Part shown: positions 41,200 to 49,277 of the stretch, in pieces
Layout of the letters: each line of letters opens with the position of its first letter
Position numbering within the stretch: position 1 is the first letter of the stretch
NCBI GenBank assembly: GCA_964510955.1
Contig: CAZEDW010000008.1
Location: 1 to 64,000 of the forward strand
Direction of reading: 5' to 3'
Length of the DNA stretch: 64,000 nt
From: JAFLCM01 sp964510955
GTDB taxonomy: Bacteria; Planctomycetota; Phycisphaerae; Phycisphaerales; UBA1924
The notes under the pieces: generated by a model
What the model was told of the DNA's origin: nothing
The model's input: only the letters and a program-made list of their open reading frames with translations
The model's database searches: none
Program-made: the position numbers and the translations under genes

Positions 41200-41359
41200 T
41201 GAATTCGACCGGTTGGAATCACTTGAAATCCGATCCAATCCCCGCACCTTTCGCGGGCGTCGCGCGTCGAATACAGTTGAGAGGGTCCGGGGAAACTCGC
41301 GCCGGGGGCGTTGCCCGGTGTCGCCCGGTCGGCTTGTTTGCGCACGCACGGCTCACGCC

Positions 41360-42973
41360 ATGGCCACTTTCCGCCTGCTCCCCAACAACCGAAAGCTCTC
41401 CGTGCTCGAACTGCGCCAGAGCCCGGTGGCGATCGGTCGGCACCCTGAGAACGACCTGGTGATCGACGAGGAGATGGCCTCGAGGTTCCACGCCGTCATC
41501 GAGCCCGCGGGCGAAGCGGGGTTCCGGCTGAAAGACCTGGGTTCGCGCAACGGGACCAAGCTGAACGGGCAGAAGATCAGCGAGGTGCTGATCTCCGGCG
41601 GCGACATCATCACCATCGGCCAGCACCAGTGGCATGTGGAGGTGGTGGAGAGCAAGCAGGAACGCCGCCTCATCGCCCGCGCCAAGACCAAGGAGGCCGA
41701 CCCCGTCTGGGTGGTCGACCTGCGCGAGGTCATCGAGAACCTGCCCCCCAAGAGCAGCGCCGACGAGGCGATCGTGCTCATCGACGCCGACGGACGTCCG
41801 TCGGACGCGCTGGCCTCGGACGACGCCGAGGGCGCCCGGGCCGTCCGGCTGATGCTGCTGGCCGCGAGCAAGGCCAGGGCCACCGACATCCACCTCGAGC
41901 CCAAGGGCGACGCGGTGATCGTGCGCATGCGCGTCGACGGGCAGATGATCACGGTGGTCGAGCTCCCCAACGCCGTGGGCGAGCTTGCCATGGGCGTCAT
42001 CCGCATCGCGTGCCAGCTCAAGATGCAGGGGCGTGACGCGACGTACGACGGCCACTGCTCGGCCCGGTACCAGGACCGGCGCGTGGACTTCCGCGCCAGC
42101 TTCACCCCCACCGTCCAGGGCCAGAAGCTCGTGCTGCGGCTGCTCGACTCCCGGACCGCCCCGCAGAGCCTTAACGAGCTGATGTTCCCGGCGTACATGC
42201 ACCAGCGCATCCGCAAGCTCTGCGAGCAGGACGCCGGGATGCTGCTGTGCTGCGGGCCCACCGGCTCGGGCAAGACAACCACGCTGTACAACTGCCTGCG
42301 CGAGATCGACCGTACCCGCCGAAACGTCATCACCATCGAGGACCCCGTCGAGTACCACATCGAGGGCGTGACGCAGATCCCGGTGGGAGCCAACTCATCG
42401 TTCGGGCAACTGCTCCGATCGGTGCTGCGCCAGGACCCGGACGTCATCCTCGTGGGCGAGATCCGTGACGAGGAGACGGCCCGCACAGCGATGCAGGCCG
42501 CCATGACCGGGCACATCGTGTTCTCGACCGTCCACGCCAAGGACTCCATCGGCGCGGTGTTCCGCCTGCTGGACCTGGGGATTGAGGCCTACCTGATCGC
42601 CAACTCGATGGACGTGATCATCGCCCAGCGCCTGGTCCGCCAGTTGTGCGAGCACTGCAAACGCCCCGTGCGCGTGACCCCCGGCGTGGCCACCAAGATG
42701 GGCCGATTCCTTGAAGGCAAAGACCACACCTACACCGCCACCGGCTGCCCCCGATGCCTCCGCACCGGCTTCCACGGGCGGCGTGGTATCTTCGAGATGC
42801 TCGACTTCAACGACGAGCTGCGCGACATCGTGCTGAAGAACCCGACCATCCAGAGCATGAAGAAGGTCATCGAGCAGGGCGTCTTCACCACGCTGGGCCA
42901 GAGCGGCTGGCAGCTCGTGGCCCGCGGCGTGACCACGCTGGAGGAGTCGGAGAAGGTGGCGAGCTGGAGCTGA
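41360..42973 (+). CDS. FHA domain fused to PilB/GspE-type secretion ATPase
   Basis: This protein of 537 residues has an N-terminal FHA domain (about 1-100: G-R-H-P-E-N-D-L, S-R-F-H-A-V-I and S-R-N-G-T-K-L-N-G, the phosphothreonine-binding signature) in place of the usual MshEN region. The GspE core has Walker A G-P-T-G-S-G-K-T-T at 299-307, Asp-box T-I-E-D-P-V-E-Y, Walker B V-I-L-V-G-E-I-R-D, His-box G-H-I-V-F-S-T-V-H-A and a tetracysteine zinc site C-E-H-C...C-P-R-C. It should power type IV pilus or type II secretion assembly. The FHA domain suggests control by a Ser/Thr kinase; this is inference. Confidence 0.92.
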   Translation: MATFRLLPNNRKLSVLELRQSPVAIGRHPENDLVIDEEMASRFHAVIEPAGEAGFRLKDLGSRNGTKLNGQKISEVLISGGDIITIGQHQWHVEVVESKQERRLIARAKTKEADPVWVVDLREVIENLPPKSSADEAIVLIDADGRPSDALASDDAEGARAVRLMLLAASKARATDIHLEPKGDAVIVRMRVDGQMITVVELPNAVGELAMGVIRIACQLKMQGRDATYDGHCSARYQDRRVDFRASFTPTVQGQKLVLRLLDSRTAPQSLNELMFPAYMHQRIRKLCEQDAGMLLCCGPTGSGKTTTLYNCLREIDRTRRNVITIEDPVEYHIEGVTQIPVGANSSFGQLLRSVLRQDPDVILVGEIRDEETARTAMQAAMTGHIVFSTVHAKDSIGAVFRLLDLGIEAYLIANSMDVIIAQRLVRQLCEHCKRPVRVTPGVATKMGRFLEGKDHTYTATGCPRCLRTGFHGRRGIFEMLDFNDELRDIVLKNPTIQSMKKVIEQGVFTTLGQSGWQLVARGVTTLEESEKVASWS

Positions 42974-43001
42974 GCACGAGGCCCACACGACAGTTGCACA
43001 G

Positions 43002-43376
43002 TCATCCCTGCGCGTTGGTCGACCTCCCCATCATCGCCACCGCCACTCCGGCGAATACCAGCACGAACGCCAGATAGTCCGCCGGCCGCATGCGTTCCTT
43101 CAACACCCAGGCGTTGAAGGCGACAAAGACGCACAGCGTGACCGCCTCCTGGATGACCTTGAGCTGCGGCGCCGAGAACGGCCCGCCGAACTGGACGTGC
43201 CCCAGGCGGTTCGCGGGGACCTGCAGGATGTACTCGGGCAGCGCGATGAGCCAGCTCACGCCGATGGCCACGGGGATCGACCACGCCGCCTTCTTGAGGT
43301 GCCCGTACCACGCCCATGTCATGAACGAGTTGGAGCAGATGAGCAAGGCAACAGTGGTCGCGGCGCGCTGGATCAT
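43002..43376 (-). CDS. DUF486 (DMT-like) small membrane protein
   Basis: The 124-residue protein has four transmembrane helices and the DUF486 wording: F-M-T-W-A-W-Y-G-H-L-K, W-L-I-A-L-P-E-Y, P-A-N-R-L-G and a terminal F-V-L-V-F-A-G-V-A. Function is unknown, and the family is distantly like half-size drug/metabolite transporters. TACACT ends six bases before the ATG. Confidence 0.87.
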   Translation of the reverse strand: MIQRAATTVALLICSNSFMTWAWYGHLKKAAWSIPVAIGVSWLIALPEYILQVPANRLGHVQFGGPFSAPQLKVIQEAVTLCVFVAFNAWVLKERMRPADYLAFVLVFAGVAVAMMGRSTNAQG

Positions 43377-43382
43377 GGCGCG

Positions 43383-43388
43383 AGTGTA
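43383..43388 (-). promoter_or_regulatory. -10-like TACACT for the DUF486 gene
   Basis: TTTACACT is followed by six bases and then ATG on the minus strand. There is no Shine-Dalgarno. Confidence 0.45.
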
Positions 43389-43480
43389 AAGCCAGGGGGC
43401 TCAAAGACCCGAGCCCGGCATGTCGCCGAGCCCGGGCGGACAGTGGAGAAAGCAGAGGCTGTGATCCGTGCCTGCGGGGA

Positions 43481-44311
43481 CTACTCGCGGCGACGACGCA
43501 GACCAACCACGCCCGCCGCCCCCAGCAGGCCCAGCATCCCCGGCGCGGGGACTTCCTGGGGCTCGCTGTAGACGAAATCGTCCATGACGACGATGTCACC
43601 GCCTTCGCCTTCCAGGTTCCCGGCGCCCAGGGCCAGGTCGCCCGAGTGGATGCGCACGCGGGCGATGCGCTCGCCCGCGTCGAAGGCAACGCCGAGAAAG
43701 CTAAGCCCGGCGTTTCGGGGAGTGGCAAAGGCGGTGGCCAGCAGGTTGCCGCCGAGGTCGAAGTACTCCATGAAGGTGGAGGCGTCGGAGTCCACGTCGG
43801 CGAACACGGCGCCGAAGCTCGCCACCGTGGCGGGAACGGTCGGAGAGGTCGGCACGAAGAAGAACACGTCTGTCACCGTCGAGTCCCTGGCGGCGAACAG
43901 GCGCTCGGCGCTGAAGGTCTGGAACTGCGACGCGTACGCCGCGTTGATGTCGCCGAAGCGCGCCGAGCTGAATCCCGCCTGGCCGGGTCGCTGGCTGACA
44001 AGGAAGCCGGTGCCGGGCGTGATGAACGCCGCCCCGCGCTTGGAGTTGTTGTTGAAGAAGTTGTTGGGCATCAGTCCGGGCGAGGCGAAGGCGTCGAGCG
44101 GGTTCGCGTCCCAGTTGATCTCACGCCGGCCCGAAGCGAACGGGCCGGCGCCCGGCGCGTTCAGCGGCGTGCCCGCGACGGTACGGAACGAATCCACCGT
44201 CGGGGTCAGCCCCGCGGCGTCCGCGCCCGAGTTGCTGGTGACCACGGCTGCGGCGCCGGCGGCGCCGGTCATGGCGGAAATCACGAGGCTGCTGACAACG
44301 ATCCTGTGCAT
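43481..44311 (-). CDS. PEP-CTERM-like secreted protein
   Basis: This protein of 276 residues starts with a signal peptide (V-V-S-S-L-V-I-S-A-M-T-G-A-A-G-A-A-A). The body is beta-rich, includes F-G-A-V-F-A-D-V-D and F-D-L-G-G-N-L-L-A-T-A-F, and resembles other PEP-CTERM proteins with jelly-roll modules. The tail V-P-A-P-G-M-L-G-L-L-G-A-A-G-V-V-G-L-R-R-R-R is a PEP-CTERM-type signal. AGGAG precedes the ATG, so unlike its neighbours it has a leader. It is divergent from the ECF sigma gene, about 280 bases apart, a gap in which I find no clear element. Confidence 0.87.
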   Translation of the reverse strand: MHRIVVSSLVISAMTGAAGAAAVVTSNSGADAAGLTPTVDSFRTVAGTPLNAPGAGPFASGRREINWDANPLDAFASPGLMPNNFFNNNSKRGAAFITPGTGFLVSQRPGQAGFSSARFGDINAAYASQFQTFSAERLFAARDSTVTDVFFFVPTSPTVPATVASFGAVFADVDSDASTFMEYFDLGGNLLATAFATPRNAGLSFLGVAFDAGERIARVRIHSGDLALGAGNLEGEGGDIVVMDDFVYSEPQEVPAPGMLGLLGAAGVVGLRRRRE

Positions 44312-44589
44312 GGGTTCTCTCCTGCGAATATGGGGATTGGGGATTGGGCCGTCGGGAGATCGAAGTTGGCGCGGCGATACCGGGCCGCCCTGTGCGGGTC
44401 CGGTTGGGCGTCGGGGCCTGTTCCTGCTGGGAATCGCCGGGCCGTGCTCGCTCCGTGCCGGTGAATGTCGGCCCGCAGCAAGGCCATTGCACCGACAGGG
44501 GAAAAAACCAGGTGCGTGTCCCGGTGAGCCCGACCGCACGAAATCCGCCACTACTTGCAAGGCCGGGCGCTTCCCGACACATTGAGCCT

Positions 44590-45216
44590 GTGGAGACCCC
44601 TTCCGGCACCCAACCAGCGACCGAACCCGCGGCTATTGCCGCGCGCTCGGCCCCCGCTCGGCTGACGCCGCAGGGCTTTGCTGAGTTGTTCCGGGCTTCG
44701 GCCCGGGTGTTGTGGTGTATCGCCGTGGGCGTGATGAACGACCGTTCACGCGCCGACGATGTGCTGCAGGAGGCGGCGATCGTGGCACTGGGAAAGCTCG
44801 AACAGTTCGACGCTTCCACGAGCTTCCAGGCCTGGGCCGGGCAGATCGTCCGTTATGTCGCGCTGAACGAGGGGCGCAAAGCGCAGCGCGAGCGAGGGTT
44901 CAAAAAGGAGCTTGCTGAAACAGCGATACCGCTCGAGGCCGCCCCCTCGACACCCGCGCACCGCGGGGCGGGGTTGCCCGGGGGAGAGTCTTTCGACGAC
45001 GAGGTCAACACCGCGCTCGGCGAGCTCGACGACATCGCCCGCTCGTGCCTGCTGATGAAGACCACGCTCGACATGGCCTACGCCGACATCGCGCGCATCC
45101 TGGCCATCCCCGAAGGCACCGCGATGAGCCACGTCCACCGCGCCCGCAAGGCCATGCGGGCACGCCTGATCGAGCGTGGCTACGACGGCGCAAGCGAGAA
45201 AGGGGGTCGCCCATGA
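44590..45216 (+). CDS. ECF RNA polymerase sigma factor
   Basis: This protein of 208 residues has region 2 (D-D-V-L-Q-E-A-A-I-V-A-L-G-K-L and F-Q-A-W-A-G-Q-I-V-R-Y-V) and region 4 (M-A-Y-A-D-I-A-R-I-L-A-I-P-E-G-T-A-M-S-H-V-H-R-A-R) of ECF sigma factors. The GTG start is a judgement; the N-terminal 30 residues are low complexity. Its stop overlaps the start of a membrane protein gene, its likely anti-sigma factor, as ATGA. Confidence 0.88.
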   Translation: METPSGTQPATEPAAIAARSAPARLTPQGFAELFRASARVLWCIAVGVMNDRSRADDVLQEAAIVALGKLEQFDASTSFQAWAGQIVRYVALNEGRKAQRERGFKKELAETAIPLEAAPSTPAHRGAGLPGGESFDDEVNTALGELDDIARSCLLMKTTLDMAYADIARILAIPEGTAMSHVHRARKAMRARLIERGYDGASEKGGRP

Positions 45217-46016
45217 GCGCGTCTCCTGAGATGCTTGATCGGCTGGAGCTTTACCTCGACGGCCTCTTGACCGGCGAAGACCTCCGCACGTTCGAGCGCG
45301 AGTTGGCGGCGAGCGGCGAGCTCCGCGCCCACGTTGAGATGCAGCGGCGCGCAGACACCGCCATGCGTGCCTCACTGTCGCCGCCGACCGCCATCGCATT
45401 GCCGAGCCTTGACGCGGCCGTCCGCGCGGCTGATTTGAGCGCGCCCCCCGCGCCGATCAAGATCTCCGCGGCCCGTGCCGCGCAGCCGAGACACCCGTTG
45501 CATTTCACGCGCTGGATCGGTTACGCCGCCGCCGCCGTCATCGGCATCGCCGGGGTTGTCTGGTGGTCCAGCACCGTGCCCAACCCCGAAGCACGCCGCG
45601 TGCTGACGGCCATGGAGGTCTTCCGCGAGACCGAGAAGACCGGCTTCAAGCCCGTGTTCGTGTGCAAGGACGACGCCGAGTTCGCCGCCACCGTGAAGGG
45701 CCGCTTCGGCACGCCGTTGCTGGTGGCGGCCCAGCAAGGCATCGCGGTGCTCGGCTGGGCCTACAGCGACAGCTACGACGCCGACATCATCACCAAGAAC
45801 ACGCTGGTACTCATGGCCCGTGTTGACGGCAATGATGTGCTGGTATTCATGGACCGCGCCGGACCGTCGGAGGGCGCCTCGCCGCGCGAACTCGCGCTCG
45901 GCGAGCAACCCGACGGGCGCCGGCTCTTCAGGAAGTCGCTCGACGGCCTCGTGCTGTACGAGCTGACGCCGCTGGGCAAGCCCCGGGTGCTCGACGCGGC
46001 GTATGTGCCGCGCTGA
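45213..46016 (+). CDS. Putative anti-sigma factor (single-pass membrane protein)
   Basis: This protein of 267 residues begins with a short helical cytoplasmic part (L-E-L-Y-L-D-G-L-L-T-G-E-D-L-R-T-F-E-R-E-L, as in zinc-finger anti-sigma factors) but lacks the H-x-x-x-C-x-x-C motif; its only Cys is outside this region. A transmembrane helix (about 102-118) and an extracytoplasmic domain rich in charged residues follow. The ATGA coupling to the sigma gene is the strongest evidence for the role. It is convergent with the ligase gene. Confidence 0.75.
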   Translation: MSASPEMLDRLELYLDGLLTGEDLRTFERELAASGELRAHVEMQRRADTAMRASLSPPTAIALPSLDAAVRAADLSAPPAPIKISAARAAQPRHPLHFTRWIGYAAAAVIGIAGVVWWSSTVPNPEARRVLTAMEVFRETEKTGFKPVFVCKDDAEFAATVKGRFGTPLLVAAQQGIAVLGWAYSDSYDADIITKNTLVLMARVDGNDVLVFMDRAGPSEGASPRELALGEQPDGRRLFRKSLDGLVLYELTPLGKPRVLDAAYVPR

Positions 46017-46029
46017 GACGGCTCCGGCG

Positions 46030-47562
46030 TTACGCGGCGCCGACCAGCTTGACCAGTTCCCGGCGCACAATCTTCCCCGTCGGGTTCCTCGGCAGTTTCC
46101 CTGCGTCGCGGATGTCCCGCGGCACCTTGTACCCCGCCAGCTTGTCGCGGCACCAGCCACGCAGCGCCGTCTCGTCGAACACGGCCCCCTCGGCAAGCTC
46201 GATGAACGCGACGGGCACCTCGCCGCGAACCGGGTCTCTCACGCCGATCACCGCCGAGGCGCCCACACTGGGGTGTTTGTTCAGCACCTCTTCGATCTCA
46301 CGCGGGAACACGTTCTCGCCGCCGACGATCATCATCTCCTTCAAGCGCCCGGTGATATAGAGGTGCCCGTCGCTGTCGAACCGCCCGATGTCGCCGGTGC
46401 GGAACCACCCTTCGGCGTCGAACGCCGCGCTTGTTTCCTCCGGCAGCTTGTAGTACCCCTTCATGATGTTGGGGCCCTTCATGCGGATCTCGCCGTCGCA
46501 GCCGGGCCCGAGCGTCCGGCCTGTCTCGACCTCCACGATCCGCTCCTGCATGAACGGCATCGTCCGCCCGACCGAATGCGGTCGGTACTCGTGGGGGAGG
46601 CACACGTTGGTCGCCGGCGACGTCTCCGTCAGCCCGTACCCCTCGGCGATCCGCACGCCAAACCGCTCGTGGAACCGCTCCGCCACGTCCATGGGAAGCG
46701 GCTCGCCGCCGGAAACCGCCAGGCGCAGCGACGCGAAGTCCTCGGGCCGCGCGTCCTTGGCGCCCAGCAAGGCGTTGTACATCGACGGGATGGCGACGAA
46801 GATCGTCGGGCGATGCTCGCGCATCGCCCGCACCACGCGCCCCGGCACGAACCTGGCGCTGTACAGGGCGGTGCAGCCGATCGTCAGCGGGGCCATGGTC
46901 AATACCGTGAACCCGAAACTGTGGAACGGCGGAAGGATGCCGAACATCTTGTCCGACTCCACGACGTTCACATGCGCCTTGTACTGCCGGATGTTCGCGC
47001 TGATGTTCGCGTGCGTGAGCATGACGCCCTTGGGCCTGCCGCTGGTGCCCGAGGTGTAGATGAGCACCGCCAGGTCGTCCTTGGGCGCCGGCGCGGGCCA
47101 TCGGAGCTCGGGGACTCCGTGCAGTCCAAGCTTGTCCAGCTCAAGAAACCGCACGTTCCTGGGGGGTTCGCCGAGCGCCGCGAGCATCGGCGACACCGTG
47201 ATGACCGTGTCGGCACCGCAATCGTCGATGACGTACTGAAGTTCATCGGGGCGCAGCATGAAGTTCAGCGGGACCACCACGCGCCCCAGCGTCCACACCC
47301 CCAGCGCCGCGGCGGGGAAAGCCCCTCCCGCCGGCAACAACACGCCCACGGTCCGTGAACGTGACGCGCCAGCCACCAGCGACGCGATGTGCTGGCTCGC
47401 CGCCAACAGGTCGATGCCGCGCCAGGCCCGCTGGTCGTCGGACAGCCAGGGCCGCAGGGGGCGTCCCAACAGATGGCGCAGGATTGGCCGATGGATCGAC
47501 GGCATCATCCGTAGCAGAACCGATGATCGGCGACGAGGCAACCCGTGCGCCCGCCGGGCCAT
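46030..47562 (-). CDS. AMP-binding fatty-acyl-CoA ligase-like enzyme
   Basis: This ANL-superfamily protein has 510 residues. It shows the P-loop Y-T-S-G-T-S-G-R-P-K-G, G-Y-G-L-T-E-T-S-P, W-F-R-T-G-D-I-G, G-G-E-N-V-F-P-R-E-I-E and the C-terminal N-P-T-G-K-I lysine. It should activate a carboxylate as acyl-AMP and load it on CoA; medium- or long-chain fatty acids are likely. TACCCT lies six bases before this ATG, and the opposite pxpB promoter overlaps it, which supports the start. Internal in-frame ATGs (M-M-P-S-I-H-R-P) exist. Confidence 0.9.
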   Translation of the reverse strand: MARRAHGLPRRRSSVLLRMMPSIHRPILRHLLGRPLRPWLSDDQRAWRGIDLLAASQHIASLVAGASRSRTVGVLLPAGGAFPAAALGVWTLGRVVVPLNFMLRPDELQYVIDDCGADTVITVSPMLAALGEPPRNVRFLELDKLGLHGVPELRWPAPAPKDDLAVLIYTSGTSGRPKGVMLTHANISANIRQYKAHVNVVESDKMFGILPPFHSFGFTVLTMAPLTIGCTALYSARFVPGRVVRAMREHRPTIFVAIPSMYNALLGAKDARPEDFASLRLAVSGGEPLPMDVAERFHERFGVRIAEGYGLTETSPATNVCLPHEYRPHSVGRTMPFMQERIVEVETGRTLGPGCDGEIRMKGPNIMKGYYKLPEETSAAFDAEGWFRTGDIGRFDSDGHLYITGRLKEMMIVGGENVFPREIEEVLNKHPSVGASAVIGVRDPVRGEVPVAFIELAEGAVFDETALRGWCRDKLAGYKVPRDIRDAGKLPRNPTGKIVRRELVKLVGAA

Positions 47563-47568
47563 CTCACG

Positions 47569-47578
47569 AGGGTACAGT
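47569..47578. promoter_or_regulatory. Shared divergent -10 element between the ligase gene and pxpB
   Basis: AGGGTACAGT contains TACAGT rightward, six bases before the pxpB ATG, and TACCCT leftward, six bases before the ligase ATG; the two share the central TA. Both starts would be leaderless, with only 22 bases between the two coding regions. Confidence 0.5.
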
Positions 47579-47584
47579 GGGCGG

Positions 47585-48280
47585 ATGCTCCCCCCCGCGC
47601 CGAGCCTGTGCTGGGCCTCCGATTCTCACCTCCGTGTGGAACTCGGGAACGACGATTCGGCCCGCACGCGCGGCCTGGTACTGGCCGCCGCGGCACGTCT
47701 GCGAAAGCTCGCCGGCTCCATCGAGGCCGTGCCCGGCGCCGCGACCGTGATGGTCACCTTCGACCCGATGGTCCTCGACCACCACGCCGCCGCCGCACGG
47801 GTCGCGGCGGCCCTTGAAGCGCTCAAGGAAGCCGACACCGATGCGGCGCCGCCCCGCGTGGTCGAGTTACCCGTCGCCTACGGCGGCGCCGCCGGCCCGG
47901 ACCTGCCCGAGGTCGCCCGCCTGTGCGCTCTGACCGAGCAGCAGGTCATCGAGCGGCACGCCGGGGCGGAACACGTGGTGCGGCACCTCGGGTTCGCCCC
48001 GGGCTTCGCCTACATCGATGGGGTGCCGCCCGAACTGTGCGTGCCCAGACTCGATCGGCCCCGAACCCGGGTCGCGCCGGGGTCGGTGGCGATCACGGGA
48101 GGTCAAACCGGCGTGTACCCGCGCGCCTCGCCGGGCGGCTGGCGCGTGATCGGGCGAACCTCCAGCGTCATGTTCGACCCGGCCCGCGCAGAGCCGGCGC
48201 TGCTGCGCGCCGGCGACCGCGTCAGGTTTGTTCCCGTGCCGCCCGAATCGATCACGCAAGAGCCGCGCGGAGAGCGCTGA
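47585..48280 (+). CDS. pxpB: 5-oxoprolinase subunit B (KipI-like)
   Basis: This protein of 231 residues has the KipI/PxpB pattern: early D-S-H-L-R-V-E-L-G-N, later L-P-V-A-Y-G-G, then G-F-A-P-G-F-A-Y-I-D-G-V-P and R-V-A-P-G-S-V-A-I-T-G-G-Q-T-G-V-Y-P near the end. With PxpC and PxpA it forms the ATP-dependent 5-oxoprolinase that recycles pyroglutamate to glutamate. It opens an operon with pxpC, an MFS gene and pxpA. Confidence 0.92.
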   Translation: MLPPAPSLCWASDSHLRVELGNDDSARTRGLVLAAAARLRKLAGSIEAVPGAATVMVTFDPMVLDHHAAAARVAAALEALKEADTDAAPPRVVELPVAYGGAAGPDLPEVARLCALTEQQVIERHAGAEHVVRHLGFAPGFAYIDGVPPELCVPRLDRPRTRVAPGSVAITGGQTGVYPRASPGGWRVIGRTSSVMFDPARAEPALLRAGDRVRFVPVPPESITQEPRGER

Positions 48281-48281
48281 G

Positions 48282-49277
48282 ATGGCCAGCCTCCGCGTGA
48301 TCGAGCCCGGACTGATGACCACGGTGCAGGACCTCGGCCGGACGGGCCTGGGCGCCGTCGGAGTGCCGCGTGGGGGCGCCTTTGATTGGCTATCGTTGGT
48401 GACCGCAAACCGCATCATCGGCAACGATGACGGTGCGCCCGGGCTGGAGTTCACGCTGACCGGCGGCGTATTCGAGCTTGATTCGGACACTGTTCTGTGC
48501 CTGGCCGCTGGATTCGCCTCGCCGGATGAAGCACTGCTCCGCCGGGCCGACGGACACACCGAGCATCTCACGCCGTGGTCCGCGGCCCGGGTCCGCTCTG
48601 GTGAACGCGTCGCCGTCGGCGCGTTGCACCGCTCGGCACGCGGGTACCTGGCTGTCGCCGGCGGGATTGACGTGCCGCGGGTCTTGGGCTCCGGCTCCAC
48701 GCTGCTCGCCGGCGGTTTCGGCGGGCACCACGGCCGCGCGCTCCGCGCGGGCGATTCGCTGTCCCTCGGCGCGCCCGTCGCGGGCCGGATTGCGGCCATG
48801 CCCCGCCCCCGCGAGGTCGAGAAGGCGGTTCTGGATTGGAACGCTCCCGGCCCGCTTCGCGCGGTCGATGGTGCGCAGAGCCGACTGTTCTCGCCCGACG
48901 CATCCGACGCGTTCTGGGGCGCCTCGTGGCGCGTCGCAACGCAATCCGACCGCGTCGGTGTGCGGCTCGATGGGCCCGCCCGCCGCGACTTGGTCCGCGC
49001 TTCCGGGGTCACGGGAGGGCGGATGCTCAGTGAGGCGATGATGACGGGGGCGGTCCAGGTACCGCCCGACGGCCGCCCCATCGTCCTGGGAGTGGACCAC
49101 CCAACGACCGGCGGTTACCCGGTGATCGCGTGCGTGGCGAGCGTGGATATCCCGCGCCTGGGGCGCCTCCGCCCCGGCGACGAGCTGCGCTTTGAGCGCG
49201 TTACACTCGCGCGCAGTGTGGAGCTGCTGCGCGAGCGGCGGCGAGAGATGGACCGACTGCTGCCCGCAGCACCATGA
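48282..49277 (+). CDS. pxpC: 5-oxoprolinase subunit C (KipA-like)
   Basis: This protein of 331 residues shows the biotin-dependent-carboxylase-like/KipA pattern: V-I-E-P-G-L-M-T-T-V-Q-D-L-G-R at the start, G-V-P-R-G-G-A-F-D, Y-L-A-V-A-G-G-I-D-V-P near 120, T-Q-S-D-R-V-G-V-R and H-P-T-T-G-G-Y-P-V-I-A near 280. It is the ATP-binding partner of PxpB. One base separates it from pxpB, and its stop overlaps the MFS start. Confidence 0.92.
   Translation: MASLRVIEPGLMTTVQDLGRTGLGAVGVPRGGAFDWLSLVTANRIIGNDDGAPGLEFTLTGGVFELDSDTVLCLAAGFASPDEALLRRADGHTEHLTPWSAARVRSGERVAVGALHRSARGYLAVAGGIDVPRVLGSGSTLLAGGFGGHHGRALRAGDSLSLGAPVAGRIAAMPRPREVEKAVLDWNAPGPLRAVDGAQSRLFSPDASDAFWGASWRVATQSDRVGVRLDGPARRDLVRASGVTGGRMLSEAMMTGAVQVPPDGRPIVLGVDHPTTGGYPVIACVASVDIPRLGRLRPGDELRFERVTLARSVELLRERRREMDRLLPAAP

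Noticed and set aside
43390..43450. Possible terminator after the second PEP-CTERM gene
   Set aside because: GCCCGG/CCGGGC arms are only six bases with a long loop, and the repeated CGAGCCCGG is a direct repeat, so the structure is not convincing.
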